Source of the DNA: Trichomonas vaginalis G3
Taxonomy: Eukaryota; Parabasalia; Trichomonadida; Trichomonadidae
NCBI RefSeq assembly: GCF_026262505.1
Contig: NC_067205.1
Span: 11,284,001 to 11,348,000, forward strand
Reading direction: 5' to 3'
Length of the DNA stretch: 64,000 nt
A program made the position numbers and the translations under genes. Positions 53,128 to 63,737 of this stretch are shown piece by piece (the first letter of the stretch is position 1; each line of letters opens with the position of its first letter). The notes under the pieces were generated by a model, which worked only from the letters and a program-made list of their open reading frames with translations, made no database searches and was not told where the DNA came from.

Positions 53128-53660
53128 AGAAAATCCATAACATTCTCCTAAGATTTTTTTTAATTTATCTCAATTATAAATTTTATTATTACCTAAATTA
53201 ATTTTGTAAACTATTTTTGAATAGTTTACAATTTATCCTAATGGGACCCATATGCGGGTTCAATTTCTGGTTTATCATCTAGATATATTATGAAAGCCAC
53301 TCAAAGGGTGATTGATTTTAGGATGTTCTTAGAAGATTTTTCGTTCATTTATATTAATTTTGTATTCCCGATTTACATTCACTAGCAAATCAATGCATTT
53401 CACACTTTAAATGACAATTAAATTCTAAGACATTGCTAGAACTGCAATTTCCATAAAAAGTTTTAGTGTAAATTGCTTAAATAAATAATTATTTTCATTA
53501 TTTTTCTCCAACAAGCTTGAAAATCAAACGAAAACTTTACAAAATACTTATTTACTCATTTGTAAATATAAATTTCTAACAATTTTTATCCTGAATTTAA
53601 CATAATACTGTATTTCTAAAATTTGCACTAGTTCATTCCTAATTGATGCTCGGATTTCGG
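53128..53660. other. right interior of the outer transposon, no gene
   Basis: AT-rich 3' region of the USP gene. No ORF or repeat stands out. Confidence 0.6.
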
Positions 53661-53953
53661 TATTCCATATGTGGTATTACATATTCCAATAAAAGGCACT
53701 TAATGTGCATTTTCTAATTCAATTAGATTTGCACATTAAGTGCCTTATTATTATAATAACTTTAATATGGAATAAGTCGAATTTATTCCAATATACGAGC
53801 TTATGCTCATATGTCGGGTTAAAATCTGGCGTTTGGCAATGTCGCAAAACGCCGATATGCTAATTCCTAAAAAAATTTTTTTATGAAAAAATTCTTTATT
53901 CGCAAAAGGTATAGTATTTGCTCATGTACGAACATATGCGAGAAATTCCCATT
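53661..53953 (-). repeat. right 293-bp terminal inverted repeat of the outer transposon
   Basis: Mirrors 14992-15284, including the 50-base hairpin at 53695-53744. Confidence 0.9.
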
Positions 53954-54804
53954 TTAGATTATAATGTAGATATGATAATTAAATAAATACTGTTATTATA
54001 AAAGAATCATTCAAATTGAATACAAAATTTATATACCAGTAAAAAGGAATAAGCATTATTTTATATATATGACAATAATGAATTAGCATTGAAAATAAAA
54101 AAATAATTTGTTAATGATTTTTCAGAACTTTGAATATTAAGATGTAAAAATCAATAATTTTAATAAAAAAATAACATATATTCACTAATTAATATAACGA
54201 TTATCGATTTGGATTGATTTATTTTGAATATAGCTGTAAAATTTGATTAAAATAGCACGTTGTAAATCATGCTAAAAAATTTAATCCAATTCATATGTTT
54301 CCAGAATTGATATTATCACTTCGATTCTCATTTGTTATATCAATTTTACATGAATGACCAAATATCTTAATAATTGATATACAATGCATTGCATAAGAAT
54401 TTGGAAATAATCGATGATTCATTATTTATTTCCATTCAATTCGAAAATAGCTTTAGCAATAAAAACAAATTTCAGCCAGTGATTCTTATATGTAATTGCA
54501 TTGGAATTTAATGTTATATTATACTTTTTGTTCCTTCAAATTTTTGAGCTTCATTCAATTTCTTCAAATTAACTTTTCAAAATGATAAGTTTATACTTTT
54601 AAAAATATATTGCATATATATCATGCAATTTAATTACAAAATTTTTACTATCATAAATTTGAAATAACTTCTAAAGCCATTTATAAAAAAAATGAAAATA
54701 TCATTTAATTACATATCTTACAAATTAATGATATTTATTAACTATTTCAATTTGTTAATCAAATATATCAATTTTGAATCAATAAACCGTTATTGAATAA
54801 TATA
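53954..54804. other. AT-rich spacer before the kinase gene
   Basis: No gene or repeat seen; it presumably holds the promoter of the kinase at 54805, but no motif is convincing. Confidence 0.5.
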
Positions 54805-55788
54805 ATGAAGTCTAACCAGAAGAATATCCAAATTCGAGTTCCACCTGTAATAGGAAAATACAACGTTGTTGAGAATATAGGAAAGGGTGATTTTGCTCAA
54901 GTTGTTCTTGCAATTGACCCAAAAACAAATGAAAAAGTTGCAATCAAGATAGTTAACCGAGAAGCAATAGTTCAAAGAAATATTTTACTATACCTAGAAA
55001 ACGAACTTCGTCTTACTTGTAGATTTAATCATCCTAGTATTGTCAAAGTTTTGGATGTAATTTATGAACCTGACATTATCATGATTATTATGGAATATTA
55101 TCCTCAAGGTGATTTGCAAACAGTTATATCGCGTGGAGTCCACTTTTCTGTGGAAGACCAGCTCAGAATTTCCCAACAAATACTTGAAGGATTAAAATAT
55201 CTTCATAAAAGAGGCGTATGCCATCGTGATATAAAGCCAGAAAACATATTGTTTGACGATGAAATGAATCCAAAAATCATTGACTTTGGTTTTTCAAAAG
55301 AAAATTCTGCAATGATGCATACTTTTTGTGGAACTCCATTTTTCATTGCACCAGAGATTGTTACACAGAATCAATACGATGGAACTAAAGCAGATGTATG
55401 GGCATTTGGTGTTACTGCTCACATTTTAGCGTGTGGAAAATTACCATGGGTGACTGATAATGGCATGCAGCTAATTAAAGATATGCAAGAAGGCAAGTTA
55501 GAAATAAACATTGAACCAATGGGTATTATGGGCTCAATGATACGAAATGCACTTATTGTTGATCCGCAAGAACGCCTTTCGAGTGATCAGCTTTTGTCAC
55601 TTATAAATGAATCGAAGAGAACCCATATAAGTATATCTAACATGACGCTAAATTCTAAAAAGAATTCTGCACCTGTATTGCCTCATATTATTACAAAACA
55701 TCATACATCTAGTGGTTCGATGGCCAAGATTTTGACTTCTGATAGGTTCTTAACACGCATGCAATTCAATGTTAAGAGAAAAATATAA
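54805..55788 (+). CDS. CAMK-like Ser/Thr protein kinase, 327 aa
   Basis: The ATG at 54805 is preferred to a non-ATG extension. The protein is almost only a kinase domain: glycine loop GKGDFA, Lys in VAIKIV, catalytic loop HRDIKPEN, DFG in IIDFGFS, and APE in FIAPEIV. Every key residue is present, so it should be active. A 55-residue basic Ser/Lys tail follows. The SNF1/AMPK or CAMK-like form is much expanded in trichomonads. It is a paralogue of the convergent gene at 56100-57113. Confidence 0.95.
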   Translation: MKSNQKNIQIRVPPVIGKYNVVENIGKGDFAQVVLAIDPKTNEKVAIKIVNREAIVQRNILLYLENELRLTCRFNHPSIVKVLDVIYEPDIIMIIMEYYPQGDLQTVISRGVHFSVEDQLRISQQILEGLKYLHKRGVCHRDIKPENILFDDEMNPKIIDFGFSKENSAMMHTFCGTPFFIAPEIVTQNQYDGTKADVWAFGVTAHILACGKLPWVTDNGMQLIKDMQEGKLEINIEPMGIMGSMIRNALIVDPQERLSSDQLLSLINESKRTHISISNMTLNSKKNSAPVLPHIITKHHTSSGSMAKILTSDRFLTRMQFNVKRKI

Positions 55789-56099
55789 GGTGAAACTTTA
55801 TTGATTTTTGTTTTTTGTTGTTTTATAAAAATTTTGTTGTTTATGATAATTTTATTGCATAGGATTTTCCTAGTTTCATCAAATTTCAAATCTCTTAAAA
55901 GATTAAGGGCTCGGAAAAAATAATATATTGCAAACACAAGTTATATCAATGGCAATGAACTGTCTATGACATATATTGACGATTCAGCTTAGAAAACCAA
56001 CAAAGTTTCGATAAAAATTTTTACCGAATTATAATTTTATCAAAAAAGTTAGAAGTATCAACAAAAAAGCATGGTAACTATTTATTAAACAAAATAATG
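55789..56099. other. spacer between convergent kinase genes
   Basis: 311 bases, AT-rich, no gene seen; both 3' ends fall here. Confidence 0.5.
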
Positions 56100-57113
56100 T
56101 TAATAACTCAAGCGATGCGGTGCCCTAACTCTCGTTATTAAGCTGGATAAAACAGATGATTTTTCATTAACATTTTGTGCCCTGATGAAGAGCGGTGTTG
56201 TGTTTCTAGGAGCAAGTTTTGGAAGTGGTGTGTCAACAATATCCTTCTGGTTGAAGGTGTATGTACTAATTGCTTTGTTTGTGCATCGTTTTTCTTCAAT
56301 AAAAGCAAGAAGGTCAGCGCTTGTTGGTCTTTCTTCCATAGGAATCGTAAGAGCTTTCTCGATGATGGCCCCGATCAATCCTTTTGGTTCAATTTGGAGT
56401 TCCAACTTATTTTCTCTGATTTGCTCAAGAATTTGCATATCATTTTGCGATGTATATGGGAACCTGCCTCCAGTAGCCATAATGTGTACTGTAACGCCGT
56501 AGGCCCAGAGATCAGCTTTCATTCCGTTGTAATTCTGAGAAAGAATGATTTCTGGCGCCATGAAATGTGGAGTTCCGCAGTATGTCTTTAGAACGGAGCC
56601 GTTCTCTTTGGATAATCCGAAGTCGATTAATTTTGGATTATAATGTGCATCAAACATAATATTCTCGGGTTTGACATCGCGATGCGATATACCACGGGAA
56701 TGTAAATATGCAAGGCCGCTAAGTACTTGGGTAGCGATATTTAACTGTTCTTTGATTGTGAAGTAGACACCACGTGACAGTAACGACTGTAAGTCTCCAT
56801 TTTGTAAGTATTCCATGATAATCATAATTATATCTTCCTCGTAAATGACATCATATACTTTTGCAATATTTGGATGATTAAAGCGGGTAGATAAGCGGAG
56901 TTCGTTCTCAAGGTACATCAAAAGATTGTTCTTTACGATGATATCGCGGTTGATGATTTTAATTGCTACCGTTTCCTTTGTTATTGTATGTTGGGCCAGA
57001 ACTACAACAGCAAAACCACCACGACCTATAATTTTGATTACTTTGTACTTAGAGACATGAGATGGAATTCGGGTATAAACTGTAGAAGGACAAGGTTCTT
57101 CTGACTCGCTCAT
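56100..57113 (-). CDS. CAMK-like Ser/Thr protein kinase, 337 aa
   Basis: Kinase motifs in order: glycine loop GRGGFAVV, VAIKIINRD, HRDVKPEN, DFG in LIDFGLS, and APE in FMAPEII, all intact. It shares long blocks with the kinase at 54805 (LLMYLENELRLSTRFNHPNI against LLLYLENELRLTCRFNHPSI). The inverted, tail-to-tail arrangement points to an old local duplication. Third positions here are much richer in G and C than in the partner gene. Confidence 0.95.
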   Translation of the reverse strand: MSESEEPCPSTVYTRIPSHVSKYKVIKIIGRGGFAVVVLAQHTITKETVAIKIINRDIIVKNNLLMYLENELRLSTRFNHPNIAKVYDVIYEEDIIMIIMEYLQNGDLQSLLSRGVYFTIKEQLNIATQVLSGLAYLHSRGISHRDVKPENIMFDAHYNPKLIDFGLSKENGSVLKTYCGTPHFMAPEIILSQNYNGMKADLWAYGVTVHIMATGGRFPYTSQNDMQILEQIRENKLELQIEPKGLIGAIIEKALTIPMEERPTSADLLAFIEEKRCTNKAISTYTFNQKDIVDTPLPKLAPRNTTPLFIRAQNVNEKSSVLSSLITRVRAPHRLSY

Positions 57114-57644
57114 TTTAGAATAAATACTATCTCAATTCAATTTATGTTTAAGGCCAGAGTTGAACGAATTATAATAAATAATGTATGAGGAGATATTTAC
57201 TAAGCGATGTGTTTTGAAAGGCAGGGGTGTTAATTCAAAATAAAAATTAAAAATAGTGCTGTGCAATCAATACTGATGTGAAAGGAACTATGTTAAATTT
57301 TGAGTCATCAGAAATATTTGAATAAAGAGTTTAGAAAATGAATTATTTCGAGTTAATGTTGATTCACTTTCTAATAAGATTGGTAAGATTTTATATCAAA
57401 CAATTTTCTTTAACTTTTCAATCTCTCTAACAAAATTTCTTTGAGAACTATTTATTAAATATTATTATAATGGATAGTGGCAACCGAAATACATAATTTT
57501 GTTATCAGTGTTAAAAATTTGAGAACGGAGTTTCGTAGGACTTTTCGAATAACTTTTTTTATATAAAATAATAAAAAGGCATCAAGCAAAATATAAAATG
57601 TCGATCCCTCATTTTTTATTACTTGCAAGAAATTGGCAAACCCA
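57114..57644. other. AT-rich spacer upstream of the second kinase
   Basis: No gene or repeat seen. Confidence 0.5.
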
Positions 57645-57720
57645 AATTTTAGCTAAAAGTGACAGGGGAAAAAACGTTTAGTATTAAAAAAAAGACCGAT
57701 GAGAGCTTCGTTCGAAATAT

Positions 57721-57782
57721 AGAGGGAACTGAGAATGCGCAACCATTCTCAGGGAATATTGGATGCTATTCCCGTTCCCTCT
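57721..57782. repeat. T-shaped double-hairpin palindrome
   Basis: A perfect 9-bp outer stem (AGAGGGAAC / GTTCCCTCT) encloses two perfect hairpins, TGAGAATG-CGCAAC-CATTCTCA and GGGAAT-n10-ATTCCC, with no unpaired base between them. Confidence 0.92.
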
Positions 57783-57823
57783 GTATGGAAAATTGAGGTT
57801 TTCAAAGGGAGTTAAAATAATAT

Positions 57824-58176
57824 CAAATTTATACTAATTTACTTCAAAATACAAAAGTATTTGACAGCTAAAATTAGTTACTTTAGCAAGCCTATCAATA
57901 CCATTTTACGATTATTGTTACTTTTTCGAAATAAAAGTAAAAACAAATTTATACTAATTTACTTCAAAATACAAAAGTATTTGACAGCTAAAATTAGTTA
58001 CTTTAGCAAGCCTATCAATACCCTTTTACGATTATTGCTACTTTTTCGAAATAAAAGTAAAAACAAATTTATACTAATTTACTTCAAAATACAAAAGTAT
58101 TTGACAGCTAAAATTAGTTACTTTAGCAAGCCTATCAATACCCTTTTACGATTATTGCTACTTTTTCGAAATAAAA
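57824..58176. repeat. 120-bp tandem repeat, about 2.9 copies
   Basis: ACTTCAAAATACAAAAGTAT recurs at 57841, 57961 and 58081. Copies are almost identical. Confidence 0.95.
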
Positions 58177-58277
58177 TAAATTTATTATCAAAAACCTTTT
58201 TTTTCTTAGTAAAAATAAACGAAATTTTTTACCTTATGAACTTTTGATGGAAATATGCAAATTTAAAATAATAAAGA

Positions 58278-58375
58278 AAGCCGCGAGCGAAGCGATCGGC
58301 TTAGTTCGAAGATTTTGATTCAAATCTTTGCTGATCTGTAATTCGCGGAAGCCGCGAGCGAATCGAGCGGCTTAG
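58278..58375. repeat. two copies, 71 bp apart, of the AAGCCGCGAGCGAA hairpin repeat
   Basis: Same core and same spacing as at 29151-29318. Confidence 0.85.
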
Positions 58376-58543
58376 GTCTAAGATTTTGATTCAAATCTTT
58401 GCTTATATTCCTTAAATTCTTTATGAAACTCGCAACAGTTCCATAAAAAATTTTAAATTCTAAACTGTCGAAATTACCGATCGGTAATCACACCCTTCAT
58501 GGGTGTGTCACTTTTTACAGGCGTGTCACTTTTAGCTAAAATT

Positions 58544-58930
58544 ACCCCTACTCCAAGAAATTGAGTGAAACTTCTGCAAATTTCTCTTCTATCCAGAAGA
58601 AGTTGGATAGTAAGGAAGTCAATTTGGAAAATTGTTTTCACTTTAGGAGAATATAATTTTCCATTTGGAAAATTTAAAAAGTGAGACGCGCAGGATTCGA
58701 ATTTTTTTAAAAGTTGATTTAAATAAATTTTTAAAAAAAAAAAAAAAAAGGTAGTGGGGCTTCCAGGCGCGTTGCGCCCTCTAGCCCTGAAGATGTTTAG
58801 TATAACTTTGTCCGGACAAGTAAGGGTCTATCGTCGCTACAGGAAAAGTTACAGGCGTTCCAAGGAAGTATACTTTGAGAAGCCTTTTCTGTCACTTTTC
58901 AGGAAAAAACATTTTTATTATTATATATAA
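58544..58930. other. boundary region before Polinton P3
   Basis: Contains an A-run (about 58730-58750), a small GGCGC-GTT-GCGCC hairpin (58769-58781) and TGTCACTTTT at 58890-58899. The P3 end probably lies near 58799 (AGTATAACTTTGTCC), but no matching second end is visible. Confidence 0.45.
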
Positions 58931-59687
58931 ATGAATTTTACAAAACCACCGTTACCCTTCTTTGGAAATAAGAGTAGATGTAAAGATATTCTATTGAGAG
59001 AACTTAAGAAACTACCGAATGGTCTAACATTTGTAGATTTGTTCGGTGGAAGTTTCTATATATCTCATTTGTGCCATACAATATTCCCAGACTCAAAGAT
59101 TATATGCAATGACTTCGACAACTATATGGACCGTCTCAAACATATACCAGACACAAACAATATATTGAAAGCGTTAAAAGAAAAGATACCTATAGGTAAG
59201 ATGGAACGTATACCATTAGATAAGAAAAATATTGTGAGAGAGGTTTTGAAAAAAGCAGAATATATAGACTGGGATAGTATATCTGCTAGACTATTATATA
59301 GTGGTTCTATAAGAGTTCATGACATTGAAACACTTATGTCAAACGTTTTATATCTTAACTATACAAATGTTTTCAAAGAGGACATAGAAAAAATATTGAG
59401 GGTATAGAGTTTGTGAGATGTCATTGGACAGAGTTGTATGAAAAATATAAAGACAAGGAAAATATATTTCTTTATAGTGGACCCGCCGTTCTATAACACA
59501 TGGGATTTTCAATACCAAGTAGACTGGACTTTGAGAGACTCTTTAGAAACTTAGACGTTTACATAACTGTCCATGCTTTTACTTTACATCCGATAAAAGT
59601 GGTTTGGAAACCGTTATGAGATGGTTAGAGGACATACATGACTATGAGTTTAGATATGACAAGATAGAATATAGAGAGGTCCTATAA
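58931..59687 (+). pseudogene. D12-class (Dam-like) DNA adenine methyltransferase, broken, in P3
   Basis: The N-terminal motifs PFFGNKSR (motif X) and FVDLFGGSFY (motif I) are clear, followed by an Asn-Asp pair (ICNDFDN); a DPPF-type motif IV lies further on. Such enzymes methylate N6 of adenine. It stands first in the element. A few breaks. Confidence 0.8.
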
Positions 59688-59882
59688 ACCGGAGAAAGTG
59701 TCATAACAAAGAAATTTTACTAGTAAGTAAATGTGGTTTGAAATAGGACTACTTGTGGTTTTTTTTCCATTGTGTCATTTATTTCTTTGACGTGGCAGAA
59801 AGATATAGAGAATATGAAGATGAACCAATGCCTGCAAATGTTCAGCATATGTACTCGTAAAGATATTTTTATCTAATATTAA

Positions 59883-60068
59883 ATGGACGCACAGAACTTA
59901 GCAAATGCACAGCAACCTGGACAACCAAACCCAGAGAATATTCCAAATGAAGTTAGAATACAAACTGCAATGGCAAACTATGGTCAAGTGCCAACAGATG
60001 TACAAATGCAAACTGCCATGTCAAATGACGCTGCGTTAGGTTTGCCACCATGGTATATGCAAATATGA
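59883..60068 (+). CDS. small Gln/Asn/Pro-rich Polinton P3 protein, 61 aa
   Basis: Contains a short internal repeat (EVRIQTAMANYGQ; DVQMQTAMSN) and a GLPPWYM end. Perhaps a small virion protein; unknown. Confidence 0.45.
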   Translation: MDAQNLANAQQPGQPNPENIPNEVRIQTAMANYGQVPTDVQMQTAMSNDAALGLPPWYMQI

Positions 60069-60540
60069 GATGGAAAGAGTTTTATACAAACCCTGAAGTG
60101 GATATAAACAACTTTATGCAGATGACGCGAACACAGGAGTTACCCAGAATATTTTTCTACCAGAGGAAAACAGAATGTATGAGCTCCAGTTAAGAATGCT
60201 ATGAACTCAACAGGAAACGTAAGAGACTAGGTGGACATTAGATTTTACATATAGTAAAATGGGTTTCTTGGAGAATAGGAAACTTCTTTCGAAATGTTGG
60301 AAGAGGTATATGGAATGGAATAAAAACCGTAGAAGAGGAATTTGAACGGAGTCAAAAATATTGTAAAAGGTAGGTTCGTTGGTTTATACCTAAAGACCCT
60401 GAACCAGAAGAACAAGCTCCTGTTATACAACAGCCTGAACCTGCACCACAGTCTAGTTGGCAACCAATCCAACACCTCAACCGTATTAAAAAAATTATAT
60501 TTTTACCGTTCGATAGTAGGTTGTATATGAAACTAAGTTC
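60066..60540 (+). pseudogene. P3 Pro-rich virion-type protein, broken
   Basis: Protein-like stretches include IGNFFRNVGRGIWNGIKTVE and EPEEQAPVIQQPEPAPQ. Several breaks. No family assigned. Confidence 0.4.
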
Positions 60541-61335
60541 TAAGTAAAACGCATGTATAATGAATTATTCTCTTTCTTCCATCTGTTGTAAACACATACT
60601 TGAAAGTCTGAAATACTTCCACTTGGGTTCATATAGCTTTGTAGTTTTTCGTAAAAGTCATTTGCCAAGCATAAAAAGAGTTTTTGTGCACCAGAAAATG
60701 AAGCATGAACGATAATAGCATCTGAGTCGAAAACATTTTCATATGTTCCATTAGGGTTTTCGACTTCATAAAAGTCCGGGTGTACTGGATATTCTGCAGG
60801 CTGATTTAACATCCTCAGAAATCTATACCATGCCAAGTTGTTATATTTTGTAGAAATATAAACGTTTCTCCAAGGTCTTCTATTCTATTGATTTTAACAG
60901 TTGCATTTTTCCTGTCATAAACAATATCGAGATGGTACTCTCCCTCGTCAATGTTATACTGGTTTGCATATTCGATATAGATGTCGTTTATTTTTTCTTG
61001 AAAAGCTTGAAGAGTTGTTTCTAAGTTTACAAGCAAATTCACTTGTAAAAGTTTTCCGTTAAATTTCTCATACATACGTTTTTCTTTGTTATAGTATCGA
61101 ACTTCAAAACCGACTGTAAATGGGAAACCATGTATGGCTTCTGAAATGAACTTCATTCTACGAAAGCCAATAGCTTTTGTGACGGATGGGTCTCTTAACC
61201 ATCTTAACGGTAGTCAAAACGATAGCCTTCATGCTTTACGGTCTCTGTCTCAAACTTTTGACCGACATTAGTAAAAAGTTCATCTAATGGTTTAGTTGTA
61301 GCAACTCTAGAATTTTCTTTTTCTATTGAAAGCAT
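60540..61335 (-). pseudogene. P3 virion-type protein, broken
   Basis: Strand-rich coding composition (ISEAIHGFPFTVGFEVRYY; YPVHPDFYEVENPNG) over about 260 codons with two or so breaks. Its start is 18 bases from the divergent fibre gene, the same layout as in P1 and P2. Possibly the penton- or capsid-associated protein. Confidence 0.55.
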
Positions 61336-61353
61336 ATTTTATCTAGAATAAAA

Positions 61354-62760
61354 ATGTCAAATGAAACAGCGTCTATGAGAGAAATACAACACAACCGACA
61401 ACTCATTATACAAGCTCTAAATAAGAACACAACAAACTTTTCAAACTATTCTAAGATATCTGAGTCATTGAAAGGGGGTGACTTAAAACTGACATTAAAC
61501 CCAATGACAGATGAGTTTCTATTTCAAGACAATAAGAACCATACTGTCTGTATAAATCCAACAAAAGGAACTTTAAACGAGAAACCTATAAATGAACTTC
61601 TTTTGAAAGCAGATGTTGGCAACAAAGCTGACAAAGAATATGTAGACGATGCAATAGCAAAAGAAGAAGAAAGAGCTAACAAAGCTTATGCAACAAAAGA
61701 ACATACTCATCCTGAACTAGCAGACAAAACATATGTTGACAATAAAATGTCAAGTGAAGTGACAAGAGCTGAAAACGAATATTCTAAAAAGACTCATATA
61801 CATTCTATATCTGAAATAACAGACTTAAACGTTAGCCTTGAAAAGAAAGCGGATAAGGAATATGTGGCTAGTAAGTTAGAGAAGAAAGCGGATAAGGAAT
61901 ATGTGGATGAAAAAGATAACGAAATGAAAGAAAGGGTTGACTGGTACCATGAATGGACATCGAAGATTTTAAAAAGTAAAGCCGATACGGGATGGGTTTC
62001 AGGATGTTTAGACCTTAAAGCAGATAAAACTTATGTTAACGATGAGTTAGAGAAGAAAGCAGATAAGAACCATACACATACAAGTTTTACAACTGTTGCT
62101 ATAGAAAATATTGAAGGAACGGTTGAAGAACCTGATGGGGATGTATTATATTGGAAACCTCCTAACTTTCCACAAGGTTTAACATCGGATGACGACATAA
62201 CGACGATGAAAAACATTAGATGTAAAGATGTTTATGTCATGAAGGATGAAAATAACGTTAAATTCACTGCTCAAGATTTATATGACAAGAAAGCAGACAA
62301 AACAGAGCTTCAAACATTAAAGACAGAAATACTTCAAACATTATATCCTATAGGCTCTATTTATACGTCAATGAACTCTACCAGACCAGAAGTAGTACTG
62401 GGTTTTGGAACTTGGACTCAAATAGTCGACAGGTTTTTGTATTGTGCAAAACTCTTCAAAGGAAACAGGTGGAAGTAAAACGATTTCAGGTGAAAACTTA
62501 CCTGCGCACAGTCACTACATAGATTTAAGTACATCTCAAGCAGGTTGGCATAGTCATAGATATTGGAATTGGTCAGCAATGACAAAAGGTAAAGGATATG
62601 ATATTAAAACAACGTTAAGTTTGCTATAAATTGTTACTGGAGTAAACACTGAGGGAGGAGGAAACCATACACATCGCGTTTCAGGGTATACGCAAACAAC
62701 GGGACAAATAAAGAATGCATGCCACCTTACATGACAGTTTACGCATGGTATAGAAATGCT
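61354..62760 (+). pseudogene. P3 tail-fibre-like adhesin, broken
   Basis: Repeated KADKEYV / KADKNHTH segments in a coiled-coil shaft lead to the tip module YPIGSIYTSMNSTRP and LGFGTWTQI, as in the P2 fibre. A closing PPYMTVYAWYRNA-like end is visible. One or two breaks. Confidence 0.78.
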
Positions 62761-62762
62761 TA

Positions 62763-63720
62763 GTCGTCATGTTCCACTTCTTTAGCATATTCGTCAGGAG
62801 TTGTCTTATATTTGTTAGGAACTGTCTTGAAAGTATACCACCTTGAACTTTGACAAGTTTGAAACGAGGTCTGACAATAGTAGTTTTTATCTTCTGCTTG
62901 CAGTGTGTACATTTTGCCATGTTTGCCTAAAACTTCATAATATTCTCTTGTATACTTTCTTCTATTTTTACGAACACGAATGTGAGTACCTGTCGAGTTC
63001 CCATTGTTGTCATAGTCAATAGTATTTTCATATGGGTCGCGTTTAGGTATTTCTATTTTTACTTTGTCACCTTTCTGAAGTTTGAAAGCCCGGCATTCTT
63101 TCTTGTTTGTCTCTTTTGACTAATTATTAAATATATAGTCTTTCTCTAAGGTCAGGGTTGTTTTTCATTTCTTCGGGGGAGTGGTTTCCCAAACCTTTTT
63201 GTTTACGGCTATTGTAAATATTTAAAACTTGTCTCATCTTTGCCATGGAGAAGTGTCTATATTTGTCGTCATTGACATTTCATTTGCTTCACCACCTTGT
63301 GGTTGGTTTTAAGTCTCTTAACATTTTATACAACCGTCAATGACACCAAGAGCAGAATGGTTTTGGTCGACAATGAAATATTGGTTTACATTTTTTGAAC
63401 GCAGATAGTTTTTAATATCGTCTGATTTGAAAGAACTTTCACAGTCAGATGTCAGTTTTGTTGGATGGTATTTGTCAACGAATATTGTCAAAGCTGCTAA
63501 GATATCTAAAATATTTTTGGACTGTAATGGTATGGCTTCACAGTATCTTGTGTTTTGACCGACAAATTATTAGCCAGTATGGTGGTCCATCTGTTCTAAC
63601 TTCGGAATGTTTTCCAAGATATCCATAAACCAAGCATTTGGTGTTGAACTAAAGATTTTTATCATGAGTGCTTTTTTTGTTGCCTTAGAAACATAGGGGT
63701 CCTTGTTTGGATTCGTCATT
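62763..63720 (-). pseudogene. P3 integrase, broken
   Basis: On the minus strand the end shows an integrase-type C-terminal strand module (RKYTREYYEVLGKHGKMYTL), and upstream a YN...LGNHSPEEM block like the segment after the catalytic Glu. Several breaks. Confidence 0.65.
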
Positions 63721-63737
63721 TTTTAACCCATAAGAAA

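Larger units (their letters stand above)
14992..53953. mobile_element. outer DNA transposon (DDE_Tnp_4 / PIF-Harbinger-ISL2EU-like) with nested insertions
   Basis: Inverted repeats of 293 bp bound the block (14992-15284 and 53661-53953). Inside, on the + strand, lies a split gene for a DDE_Tnp_4-type transposase joined to a USP domain. Removing the inserted Mutator-like element (17184-29508), Polinton (30427-50942) and hairpin element (51305-52403) would leave an element of about 5 kb. The junctions are AAT-GGG on the left and CCC-ATT on the right, so a 2-bp AT or TT duplication is possible but cannot be separated from an extension of the inverted repeat. The family assignment rests on the transposase motifs. 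Confidence 0.75.
57645..58543. mobile_element. 899-bp inverted-repeat element (MITE-like), no gene
   Basis: The ends are 20-bp inverted repeats AATTTTAGCTAAAAGTGACA (57645-57664 and 58524-58543). Inside are a T-shaped palindrome (57721-57782), a 120-bp tandem array (57824-58176), two copies of the AAGCCGCGAGCGAA repeat (58278-58375) and extra TGTCACTTTT copies near the right end. The target duplication is uncertain. The 128-codon ORF over the tandem array stays open only because the period is a multiple of three. Confidence 0.75.

Noticed and set aside
56175-56591. ORFs antisense to the kinase at 56100-57113
   Set aside because: Shadows of the kinase reading frame, which has all kinase motifs.
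57861-58247. 128-codon ORF over the 120-bp repeats
   Set aside because: Same arithmetic artefact; Lys/Ile/Phe-rich as expected of AT-rich DNA.
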